A DNA stretch of 64,000 bases, taken from contig JAACJK010000066.1 in NCBI GenBank assembly GCA_013368325.1, positions 1 through 64,000 on the forward strand, written 5' to 3'. Shown here in pieces: positions 56,140 to 64,000 of this stretch (its first letter is position 1; each line of letters opens with the position of its first letter). The notes under the pieces were generated by a model. That model saw only the letters and a program-made list of their open reading frames with translations. It was not told where the DNA came from and did not search any database. A program made the translations under genes and the position numbers. This DNA is from Ephemerocybe angulata (Eukaryota > Basidiomycota > Agaricomycetes > Agaricales > Psathyrellaceae).

Positions 56140-58259
56140 TACTTGCCCTTGGATCGCCGGTGTCTTCGTGGAGGTGGAGTGGTGGTTGGTGACGAGGAGG
56201 GAGAAGAGGGCGATGGTGTAGAGAGTTAGAGTTAGGGGCGATGGATGGTATGTAAGAGAGGATGGATTAGGAGGAGAGTTGGTTGGTGGTCAAGGCACAA
56301 CAGGGTCCACGCGGCCGTCGTTGGTCGACTCGGCTACCTCTGACCCGGATATATCTACCAATATCCGCCCGGTCCCGACGCTCTCGCTCTGTCTTTCAAT
56401 CGCAACTCTGCTGTTCCTCGACGTGCGATCCAATGAGATTACTTGGAGATGGGATGGATGGACTTGGGGTCTGCGATTCGAATGGTCCCTTCCCCATTCC
56501 CAGGCCCCGCTTTCGGATGGATTCCCCAGACGCAAGGGGAGTTCCCACGATCGGGTGCATTAGTGAGATCGAGATCGATCGGCCTCAGATTTAATATTTT
56601 ATTTGGGGCTCCGCGCGGCAAGCTTCGGCTGGCACCCAGGGGATGGAAACTTACTATCCATGAAACCCGAGCGTCCACAGCGCGACGTTGAGTGCAAAGA
56701 GCACTGGACGGTATCTGTGTGTCCAGGATGTGTGGAGGTGGCATTGAACGCGATAATGAATTATGATGGGACAGGGAAGGGCAGGGAGACGTTGACATGG
56801 TCTTTACCCCGCAAATGATGCGGGACCCCGCCTTCCCCACCCCCACACCGTCCCCATCACATCCTCGGGTACACTGTGTGTAAGACAGCTCTACGAACTC
56901 CCCTGTGGACAGGCAAAGTCGTGTATGACAAAGTACGGCGCAGGGACACGGCGGCGCACACCTCCCACAGCTCAACAGCTCAAAATCTGTGGGGAACGAC
57001 GAGCATGGTAGAGAGCCACAGCACATGGTGCTGAATGAGGGCTCAAGCTCGAGGGCCGTCAGCTGTACGCAGCTTGTGTATATGCCAAAGGCACGGGAGC
57101 AAGTTGGGAGCGGGATTCGCAAGGGGCAATTGAAAACGTCTCGAGCACTGCGATCTCGTCCTAGCTGTAATTGTCGGCGCGGCCGCAGCAGGCAGGCAGG
57201 CACGACAGCAAGTAGGGGGCGTCGGATTGAATCTCGAGCGCAGAGATAGGGCACACGCAAGGGCGTGGCGCAGGCGAGGGATGCGCGAGGACGACGCTGT
57301 AGGGAAGCCTGATATGCTGCAGGAAAGCACTCTCTACATCCTACACCTTTTCAGGCCAATCAACGAGTTGAAAGGATGTAGAGAATGTGCTCTGCGTAGA
57401 ATATCTGCGTCTTTGTGTCCAGAATATGCGCAGAATTCGACCAGAAACACGATTTTCAAAAAATCAACCACCACCATCGATTTTCACAAATCGTGGTTTT
57501 GGGCAGAAATTGGGCTATTCACGACATTGTGACACGAATACTGCGCGCATAAAAGATTGGCCTCCCATTTTAACTCGCTTACCGCCCTGAAAGGGGTCAG
57601 TAGTACGAGGAGAGTGCCCCGCCGCATCGTTGTTGTCGTCCCACCTGCTACTCCCCTGCGCCGCGCCCTGCGTGAGCGGCTCACCGTGATCCTGATTTAA
57701 TCCGATACCGTCACCGTATCGTACCATCCAGCGTGGTCGTTCCCGACGTGAGCTCCCGGTGCGAGACCCTGCTGTGCCTCGGTGACCCACAGCCGCCAGC
57801 TGCTTCGAATAAGCTGTGCCACGCTCTTCCTCGTCGAATTGAGCCACACACATCTGTGCTTGTGTTGTAACACTGAACAGTGCCCCTGCGCTCTGGACAA
57901 GCCTCTAGGCCTGCTGGTACCGCTGCGACCGAGCTCCTCCTCGACACCGCTCCCTTGTCCTTACGCGTCGCGTACGCGCGTACACTGCTCGATACGAGCG
58001 GACTTTCAGGCGATACGTAACGTGAGAAGTCGCCAGATCAGACAACAGCAGTCGCATCTGTCATACCTGTTTCCTTTGTGCACTCAAATTCCTGGTCGTG
58101 GACTGCTCGCGAACGAACGTTGCGCCATCCCTACTCAAAAGGGAGGAGTACTTCCATCTCCTGTATACGCTGAGCTCGTCCGAGGGGTTTATCGGCGACA
58201 GAAGTCCTTGCGAGAGCTCATAAGCCGAGCCTGGTCGTGTTCGTACGTTGCTACTCATC
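56140..58259. other. bHLH promoter and LINE 5' region
   Basis: The first several hundred bases are the upstream region of the minus-strand bHLH gene. Somewhere after about 57.4 kb the LINE 5' UTR begins, but no boundary or target duplication can be seen from one copy. No gene was recognised; the plus- and minus-strand frames here look like shadows. Confidence 0.4.
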
Positions 58260-59735
58260 ATGGCTGCCCCTGCCCCCGAGCGTATGGACGTTGACACCGT
58301 GCTCCCAGGCTCTATCACGCCGTTCGTCCCTCCTCTGTCCAGCAACGCGCTTCCCGAGCTCCCTGCATCGACGGTCAGGAACGATGCTCTTGATGGTGTG
58401 TCCATGCTCTTGGCTGCATCGTCCATGCATGACCATGTCCTTGCTCATCACGTACCGTGTACCCTAGATGCTGCAGTCCGTCTACCCGTCATTCCACAGC
58501 CTTTCCCCTCTGAAGTCGTCAATACCGCCCCTCCTCAGACCTCTCAGTCCCCCAACATGGTTCTCCCGGCCCCAACCAACGCAGGGCCGGTGACGAGGAA
58601 GAAGGGGAAGGAACCTGCGACTGCGTCATCCTCCGGATCCCTGTCCCGATCCCCATCGATTGCGACTATGTCGTCCGTCTCCGCCTCCCCCGCCTCCCCC
58701 AAGAAGAACGGAATTTGGTCATGTGCTCGTCTTGCGGAAAAGGATGCTGAGCTTGAGGACCAGATCGACACCCTGCGCTTGCAGTTTGGCTCCCTCCAGA
58801 AGGACGTCATTGGCATGTCGGACTCCCTTCGCACCACTGCCAAGAACATCGCAGCTGTGAATGTATCCGGCGTGTCGACCACCGCGATTGACCAGCTCAA
58901 CGCCAAGGTCGATCAGGTCAGCCAGCACTTCGAAACCAGGTCCGGTATGCTCCAGGAGTGGGTGAGGAGGGCGGAGCAGGTTGCAGTCGATGCGAAGACC
59001 ATTGCTACCAGCAATGCGGCCAAGCTCAAGAAGCTCCAGGTTCTAGTTGACGCCCTCAACGACACTGCTGGGCAGGCGGACCCCTCTGGTAAACGCCCTC
59101 GCCTTGACTTCCATGCGGCGCCCGGTCTTTCAACTACGTTCTCCACGATGACAACCATCCCTTCCCTGCCCAACCCCAGTGCGGCAGCCACTCATCATGC
59201 CCCTCTCCCAGCCGTCGCCGCCCCTGCTCCTGCCCAGATTGCCCAAGCCCTCGTGCCCGTGGTCACCTCCAGCTCCTCCACCTCCGCTCAGCCTATTGCC
59301 TCGTCGTCCCACTCCCCCGTGCTCGCGGCTCTCGGCCGCTCCTCTGAGCCCACTGGCGACGTCGTCCTATCGGGCGTCATGTGGAGGTCCGACGTCTTCT
59401 TCGAGTTCCACAGGTGCTGCGCTGCGCTTGGGAATCGCGCTATTCCCCGCCCTCTTGCTGCCGCCTCCATTGATCGCGCTTCCATGTGCGGTCGCTTTGC
59501 CTCTCCCGGGGAGGCGGCTGCGTTTGTCAATGCATGGCTCCTTGGCCCCATCGGAGACCCCACCATCGCCAGTGTCACCGCGTTTCACATCCCTCAGACC
59601 CACTCCCTCTTTACTGCTGAGCCGCAGGTCCAGGCCGGCGGAGGGTCTCGACGCGTGTCTGGCGGAAGCACTGGGTCCCGTACCTATCGAAGGAATGGTC
59701 ACTCGGGTGGTGGTGCTCGCAGGGGTGGTGGCTAG
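58260..59735 (+). CDS. LINE ORF1 protein (gag-like)
   Basis: ATG at 58,260 (MAAPAPERMDVDTVLPGS) to TAG at 59,733-59,735, 491 residues. The first ~130 residues are Pro/Ser-rich. Residues ~135-270 form a long coiled coil (LAEKDAELEDQIDTLRLQFG ... EWVRRAEQVAVDAKTIATSN), as expected for oligomerising ORF1 proteins. A Pro/Ala-rich linker follows. The C-terminal ~110 residues (VVLSGVMWRSDVFFEFHRCC ... FASPGEAAAFVNAWL) could be an RNA-binding fold of RRM type, by secondary-structure impression only. The tail is Gly/Arg-rich (SRRVSGGSTGSRTYRRNGHS), consistent with RNA binding. No CCHC knuckle is seen. The stop codon is in the same frame as ORF2. Confidence 0.85.
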   Translation: MAAPAPERMDVDTVLPGSITPFVPPLSSNALPELPASTVRNDALDGVSMLLAASSMHDHVLAHHVPCTLDAAVRLPVIPQPFPSEVVNTAPPQTSQSPNMVLPAPTNAGPVTRKKGKEPATASSSGSLSRSPSIATMSSVSASPASPKKNGIWSCARLAEKDAELEDQIDTLRLQFGSLQKDVIGMSDSLRTTAKNIAAVNVSGVSTTAIDQLNAKVDQVSQHFETRSGMLQEWVRRAEQVAVDAKTIATSNAAKLKKLQVLVDALNDTAGQADPSGKRPRLDFHAAPGLSTTFSTMTTIPSLPNPSAAATHHAPLPAVAAPAPAQIAQALVPVVTSSSSTSAQPIASSSHSPVLAALGRSSEPTGDVVLSGVMWRSDVFFEFHRCCAALGNRAIPRPLAAASIDRASMCGRFASPGEAAAFVNAWLLGPIGDPTIASVTAFHIPQTHSLFTAEPQVQAGGGSRRVSGGSTGSRTYRRNGHSGGGARRGGG

Positions 59736-62700
59736 GACGGGCAGGCAGGAGATCTACCGACTGCACTTGTATCCGAGACGTCCGATGTATCTAGCTCTAC
59801 TGTTCTGTGTGAATCTGATCGTCGTTACGAGGTCTCCATATTGTGTTGGAACATCCGGGGCAACACCCTGTCGAAGCTCTCCTGTCTGGAACTAAAAAAT
59901 ATTGTACAACAGCATGACCTGGTCTTCTTACAGGAGACTCATCTCCTTCAAGGCCAGGACTCTATGTTAATAGTCCCTCCGGGCTATGACGCCATCTCCC
60001 ACCCACGCCCCAAACTTAATCGCACCAAGTCGATAAAGACGATGGGTGGTGTTGCACTAATTTATCGTTCACACCTGAACGTGGCTATTCGTCGAGACCT
60101 TACGCTTCCTGATATTCTTGTGATTGAGTCTGATGACTTCTTAGTTGTGTCTGCATATATTCTCCCGGAGACGACGCGCGATGATATCTGGGAACAGTGG
60201 ACTGAGACCCACCCCTTTGACAGCCTTGTCTCTCTTCTTGCTCTTCTCGCTGAGAACCCGAAACCCGTACTCGTTATAGGAGATTTCAATGCACGCATCG
60301 GTTCTTTATCGGCGTCCGCTGAGACTGACCGTCCCTTCACCTGCGATCGTGACACTGTCACTACGCGTGGCCGTGCGCTGCATCGACATTGTGTCGATAA
60401 CCGTTGGTTAATTCTTAACGGATGTGAGGTCTATGGGGCTGATGGTGGCCGCTACACATCATATCAAGGCCGAGGGTCTACTGTCATTGACTATGCAGTC
60501 GTAAATGCCTCTGCGCAGGTCGAGGGTGCTATCACTCACTTCTCAGTTTCCCAACATCGCCCACATATCTCTGATCACGCTGCAATATGCGTCTCACTAG
60601 CCACACTTGCTGACACGCGCCCCAGCCTGCGTACGCCTCACCATGAGATGGGCGAAGATGATGTGATTCCGCTCCTCAAACCAATTGACCATATGCTGGC
60701 GGCTGCCCTTGAATCCCAATGTGATCATACCTCGCAAACGGCGCTGATAAAACTGTACGGTATATCCGCCATGCGGAGGAATCTCAATCCGATTGAGATA
60801 TACGCTGATGGTGCTTGCTTTAATAATGGACGCAAGAACGCTCGAGCAGGCAGTGGTGCGTACTGGGGCGAGGGTTGTGGTCGAAATATTTCGGCCCGTG
60901 TCCCAGACGAGCAGACAAACAACCGTGGAGAGCTATTTGCTGTTCTTGGTGTCCTCCTAACGGAGTCTCCCCAGCACACCCTTCACATTTATTCTGACTC
61001 GGAATATGTAATGGAGAGTCTAATAACTCGCGGCGCCCAGAATGCTGCCCGGGGCTGGGATATGATAAACGGGGATCTATTTCGCGACATCGCCAACCTG
61101 CTTAAGCACCGCCCTGCCCCTGTGAAATTCATTCAGGTCAAGGGTCACATCGGACTCAAACCTCACGACATGGCAGACTCGCTAGCTAAAGACGGTGCTC
61201 TCCTACCTGAAGTCACCCCATACACTCCCCTATCCGACGATGACATATCCGCCCTGATGCCCGTTTCCTCCTACACTATCCCTGGCGATGCACAGCTGAT
61301 GCTTGTTGCACATCCGAAAATTACCTATCTTCCAATGGAGAAGCTCCGACTGGAGGGGAGGGAGGATGAGCCCGTTTTTGCAGACTCGGAGAGTGATTAC
61401 TCTTCCGACTCAGAGTGGGATTCCGACTCCAGCGAGACTGTCGTACCGAGAAACTCCCACAGATCTCGTGGTCTGGTCTACGCATCTCGGAAGTCATATA
61501 AAACACGGTTGCACTCTGCTAAGACGGAGAGAGCTATGTGGAAGATTGTGCATGAGATGCTATGTGCCTGGCGTGCACTTGATATTATGCCTGTAATTCG
61601 CCTGTTTGTGTCGTTCCGACTACGCATGAACCCATCCTTCCCAATGCCGCTCGCTTATAATGAGCATGTGCTACTTTGTCAAAAGATTGCCTCTGACTCA
61701 ATGCCACTGCGTACCACCGACACAACAGTGGAACAGATTTTCTCGTCCCCAATCACGGTTGACGAGATCGCAGCTGCTAAGGCGCATATACACAAGCAGG
61801 CCACGGAGTCGTCTGCTTCCGGGCTAGACGGTGTGGGCTACGATAACCTCATGGCCATAGACAACGAGGTCCTTGCTCGAGTCTTCAACGAGTGCCTTGA
61901 CACACTGGAAGTGCCCACGCAGTGGCTTACCACAGTCCTTGCCGCAATCCTTAAAAAAGGTAAAGCAAGGGATGATCCAGACGGCTACCGAGCTATCGCT
62001 CTCGAGAGCTGCGGATTGAAATTCATGACTCTACTCATCCACAAGCGACTCACGCGATGGTGCGAAAGACACAATATCATTCCGGACTCCCAGAACGGCT
62101 TTCGCGAAGGTTACAGAACCAATAACAATGTATTTGTTCTCAGAACAGCAGTTGAACGTGCCCGCGCTGAAGGAAAGACTCTCTATGTCGCATTCGCCGA
62201 CCTGAGCAATGCTTTCCCAGCCACCAACCACGCATGTCTCTGGACTAAACTCCAGCGTCTAGGAGCGGGCGGTAAAATCTTCGACTGGCTGCGCTTGCTG
62301 TACCGCGAAATGACTTATGTTGTCAGCCACGGAGGAGAGATGTCCGAGGAATTTCAGGCTGCGATGGGTATCCTCGCTGGTGATACATCGTCTCCAATTC
62401 TGTGGACCATATATCTCTCGGACTTGATCTTTGAGCAATGCCGCGATGACATCCGTCTCTCTGGCACTCCGATCTCTAGTCTTGAACAAGCCGACGATAT
62501 TATCCTGATGTCTACGTCTCCCGAGGGACTCCAAAGGAAGATGCGTACGCTTTTCATCTGGTGTGCTGCGAATGCGATGATGGCAAATGCAACGAAATCT
62601 GCTGTGCTCATTTTTGGCACACGGCGGCCTGGCCTTGGACCATTCTATTTTGGCGACGAGACGGTCGAGGTCAAGACTCAGCAGACCTACGTGGGTATAT

Positions 62701-63815
62701 GCATCAGAACCGATAAAAGAGACATTTTCTGTGATCACTACACCTCCAAGTCTGCTAAAGCTACGACAGTTGGTAACATGGTCCTGGGTCTCCACAAAAT
62801 GCTTGGATCGCTTGATCCGTGGGATGCGCGAAAGCTGTATATGGGGCTTGTAGACCCGCACCTGACGCATGGCTGCGAGGTGATCATCGACACCGCACCG
62901 AGCGCAAAATCCCTGGCCCAACTCGAGAGTGTCTTCAATAGACTAATTCGGCGGTTTCTTGGCCTCCATGCACGAGCCTTTGTGGCTGTTCTCTCCTCAG
63001 AAATGGGTATCATACCCTTGAGGTACAGAAGACTTCTGATTGCATTGGGATTCCTCCTATATCTCCTGCGCTTACCAGATCACCGCTACGCTAAACTCGC
63101 GCTTCGGGATTCCATTGATCTCCTCGCGTCGGGGAAGTCTGGCTGGTTTTCGGACCTCCTTCACTCACTTCAGACACTCCCCATTCCCGTCAATGTGCCC
63201 GACCCTCTCAGAATCGATGTGGATATGGTTGAAGATATACGCGAACGAGTGCGCGCCTCGATGACAGCATTCATCATTCAGGAGACCAATAGGATCTCGA
63301 GTCTTTACCTCTTGAAGGATCGCTTGGAGCCTGGTGAGCGCGGAGGAGACCCACCTCGTGTTATCCCTATCAAGTTCAGACACTACCTGAGCGTTATAAC
63401 CTATCGGAAAGATAGAGTTGCCCTGACGAAAATACTCACGGGATGTCACGAGCTGGCGGTCGAGCGCTTGAAGTGGGCAAGAAATGCGGATGGTGAGAAA
63501 GTATTTGATAGACTACAAAGGCTATGTCGCTTCTGCAAACACAAAGCGGAATCCCCAGAGCATGCACTCCTGGAGTGCAATGCATGTCCGGACCTCGTCT
63601 CTGCACGTCGTCAGTTCTGGGCTAAAATGCACGAACTTCCCGCACAGCCTCTACCCCCTCTTGTTTTGCATGCGCCCACTCTAGTGAAGCAACTACAGGC
63701 AATCGTATCCCATAGACCTGCCACACGTCTCATAGCCCGATTGGCTTCTCAATCCCTCGAGATATACAATGCCCGACCCATGTATATCCCAGATGCCGGC
63801 CCAGGTCCACCGTAA
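59736..63815 (+). CDS. LINE ORF2 polyprotein: AP endonuclease - RNase H - reverse transcriptase
   Basis: The frame is open directly after the ORF1 TAG. The endonuclease's first strand (YEVSILCWNIRGN) begins 31 codons later, and no ATG precedes it in frame. Residue numbers here count the Leu of SILCWN (59,841) as 1. Endonuclease, ~1-250: WNIRGN, QETHL, GDFNARIG, YTSYQG, DYAVV, ISDHA. RNase H, ~315-450: IYADGAC, NNRGELFA, IYSDSEYV, and HDMADSLAKDG with the fourth acid. Reverse transcriptase, ~640-920: DDPDGYRAIAL, FREGYRTNN, FADLSNAF, GILAGDTSSP, and motif C as QADD. A Zn-finger-like CRFCKHKAESPEHALLEC closes the C terminus. RNase H lies upstream of RT, the reverse of the usual LINE order. Likely made by UAG readthrough or reinitiation. 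Confidence 0.93.
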   Translation, partial: DGQAGDLPTALVSETSDVSSSTVLCESDRRYEVSILCWNIRGNTLSKLSCLELKNIVQQHDLVFLQETHLLQGQDSMLIVPPGYDAISHPRPKLNRTKSIKTMGGVALIYRSHLNVAIRRDLTLPDILVIESDDFLVVSAYILPETTRDDIWEQWTETHPFDSLVSLLALLAENPKPVLVIGDFNARIGSLSASAETDRPFTCDRDTVTTRGRALHRHCVDNRWLILNGCEVYGADGGRYTSYQGRGSTVIDYAVVNASAQVEGAITHFSVSQHRPHISDHAAICVSLATLADTRPSLRTPHHEMGEDDVIPLLKPIDHMLAAALESQCDHTSQTALIKLYGISAMRRNLNPIEIYADGACFNNGRKNARAGSGAYWGEGCGRNISARVPDEQTNNRGELFAVLGVLLTESPQHTLHIYSDSEYVMESLITRGAQNAARGWDMINGDLFRDIANLLKHRPAPVKFIQVKGHIGLKPHDMADSLAKDGALLPEVTPYTPLSDDDISALMPVSSYTIPGDAQLMLVAHPKITYLPMEKLRLEGREDEPVFADSESDYSSDSEWDSDSSETVVPRNSHRSRGLVYASRKSYKTRLHSAKTERAMWKIVHEMLCAWRALDIMPVIRLFVSFRLRMNPSFPMPLAYNEHVLLCQKIASDSMPLRTTDTTVEQIFSSPITVDEIAAAKAHIHKQATESSASGLDGVGYDNLMAIDNEVLARVFNECLDTLEVPTQWLTTVLAAILKKGKARDDPDGYRAIALESCGLKFMTLLIHKRLTRWCERHNIIPDSQNGFREGYRTNNNVFVLRTAVERARAEGKTLYVAFADLSNAFPATNHACLWTKLQRLGAGGKIFDWLRLLYREMTYVVSHGGEMSEEFQAAMGILAGDTSSPILWTIYLSDLIFEQCRDDIRLSGTPISSLEQADDIILMSTSPEGLQRKMRTLFIWCAANAMMANATKSAVLIFGTRRPGLGPFYFGDETVEVKTQQTYVGICIRTDKRDIFCDHYTSKSAKATTVGNMVLGLHKMLGSLDPWDARKLYMGLVDPHLTHGCEVIIDTAPSAKSLAQLESVFNRLIRRFLGLHARAFVAVLSSEMGIIPLRYRRLLIALGFLLYLLRLPDHRYAKLALRDSIDLLASGKSGWFSDLLHSLQTLPIPVNVPDPLRIDVDMVEDIRERVRASMTAFIIQETNRISSLYLLKDRLEPGERGGDPPRVIPIKFRHYLSVITYRKDRVALTKILTGCHELAVERLKWARNADGEKVFDRLQRLCRFCKHKAESPEHALLECNACPDLVSARRQFWAKMHELPAQPLPPLVLHAPTLVKQLQAIVSHRPATRLIARLASQSLEIYNARPMYIPDAGPGPP

Positions 63816-64000
63816 AATATGCGGCCATGGCGCTCCTCTTGTCTTCCGTGAATTGCACGGTCTCATTTACTTCTTGTTGTTCTTGCTGCTTTATGATTGC
63901 CTCCTGCCTGAGAATACACCACTGGACGGCCTGAAATACGTGCGACTGCTTGGTGGTGTGTTGTAGGGCACGAGCTGGGAATTGTAGATACTTACTTGTA
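63816..64000 (+). other. LINE 3' UTR (partial)
   Basis: Non-coding sequence after the ORF2 stop, continuing to the window edge. No poly(A), simple-repeat tail or target duplication is reached. Confidence 0.6.

Larger units (their letters stand above)
58260..64000 (+). mobile_element. Non-LTR (LINE-type) retrotransposon, structurally intact, 3' end outside window
   Basis: ORF1 (58260-59735) and ORF2 (frame 59736-63815) are both uninterrupted. A 3' UTR continues to the window end without a visible A-rich tail. The 5' UTR start is not identified. ORF2 carries AP-endonuclease, RNase H and reverse transcriptase domains with their catalytic residues. Complete frames suggest a recently active copy. 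Confidence 0.93.

Noticed and set aside
55207..56229. 340-codon plus-strand ORF
   Set aside because: Antisense to the first bHLH exon, valine/glycine-rich from complementing His/Asn/Pro codons.
59179..59895. 238-codon ORF overlapping LINE ORF1 in another frame
   Set aside because: Pro/Ser/Leu composition with no motif; explained by codon bias of ORF1.
1..64000. CRISPR arrays, bacterial operons, ribosome binding sites
   Set aside because: The genome is fungal: spliced genes throughout, and the tandem repeats found lack unique spacers.
1..64000. tRNA and rRNA genes
   Set aside because: No convincing cloverleaf or rRNA core sequence was seen by eye; tRNAscan-SE and Rfam searches would settle it.

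Overview
This window is nuclear DNA of a mushroom-forming basidiomycete (Agaricomycetes-like). The evidence is: short 45-65 nt spliceosomal introns with GT-AG (occasionally GC-AG) ends and CTAAY-like branch sites; KDZ (Kyakuja-Dileera-Zisupton) transposases of the CxC1 and CxC2 types; a TET/JBP dioxygenase; CBM1-tailed esterases; a DUF1996 secreted protein; and a fungal LINE. Gene models were built by hand, joining frames across splice sites. Where exon lengths sum to a multiple of three, this is stated.

Layout. (1) 0.8-17.7 kb is a KDZ/TET-type cluster. It holds a decayed Gly/coiled-coil gene (+), a 911-residue HMG-box-like accessory gene (-), an intact CxC2-type KDZ transposase (+), two small unknown ORFs, a catalytically complete TET/JBP 2-oxoglutarate dioxygenase (-) and an acidic Ser/Pro-rich ORF (-). 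No element ends were found. (2) 18.3-20.0 kb is a TPR array that stops abruptly. (3) 21.4-23.5 kb is a nucleotidyltransferase-fold gene split by a 1.38-kb non-autonomous element with terminal inverted repeats and an 11-bp target duplication. (4) 23.7-32.0 kb holds GPN2, then a single ~6.25-kb gene that fuses an RNA-dependent RNA polymerase to an SF1 (UPF1/SEN1-like) helicase, then a divergent AAA/NadR-like P-loop protein. (5) 32,499-41,491 is a complete KDZ transposon (314-bp terminal inverted repeats, 8-bp target duplication) with an intact CxC1-type transposase and two cargo genes, one again HMG-box-like. (6) 41.6-47.2 kb is a secretome block: a DUF1996 protein and two tandem CE1 esterases with CBM1 domains and conserved promoters. 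(7) 47.2-51.9 kb is gene-poor. (8) 51.9-56.1 kb is a bHLH transcription factor whose HLH loop is about 130 residues long and interrupted by a 772-nt intron. (9) About 57.5 kb to the window end is a LINE. Its ORF1 and ORF2 lie in one frame separated by a single UAG, and its RNase H domain lies between the endonuclease and the reverse transcriptase.

How the parts fit together. Most of the window is mobile DNA (two KDZ systems, a MITE-like insertion, a LINE) next to two host-type activities known for acting on such DNA or RNA: TET/JBP oxidation of 5-methylcytosine and RdRP-dependent RNA silencing. The strongest candidate for something undescribed is the RdRP-helicase fusion. In fission yeast the corresponding activities, Rdp1 and the SF1 helicase Hrr1, are separate subunits of the RDRC complex. 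The UAG-separated single-frame LINE and the recurring HMG-like cargo of KDZ elements come next. Several genes carry one single-base frameshift; assembly error cannot be excluded for these.
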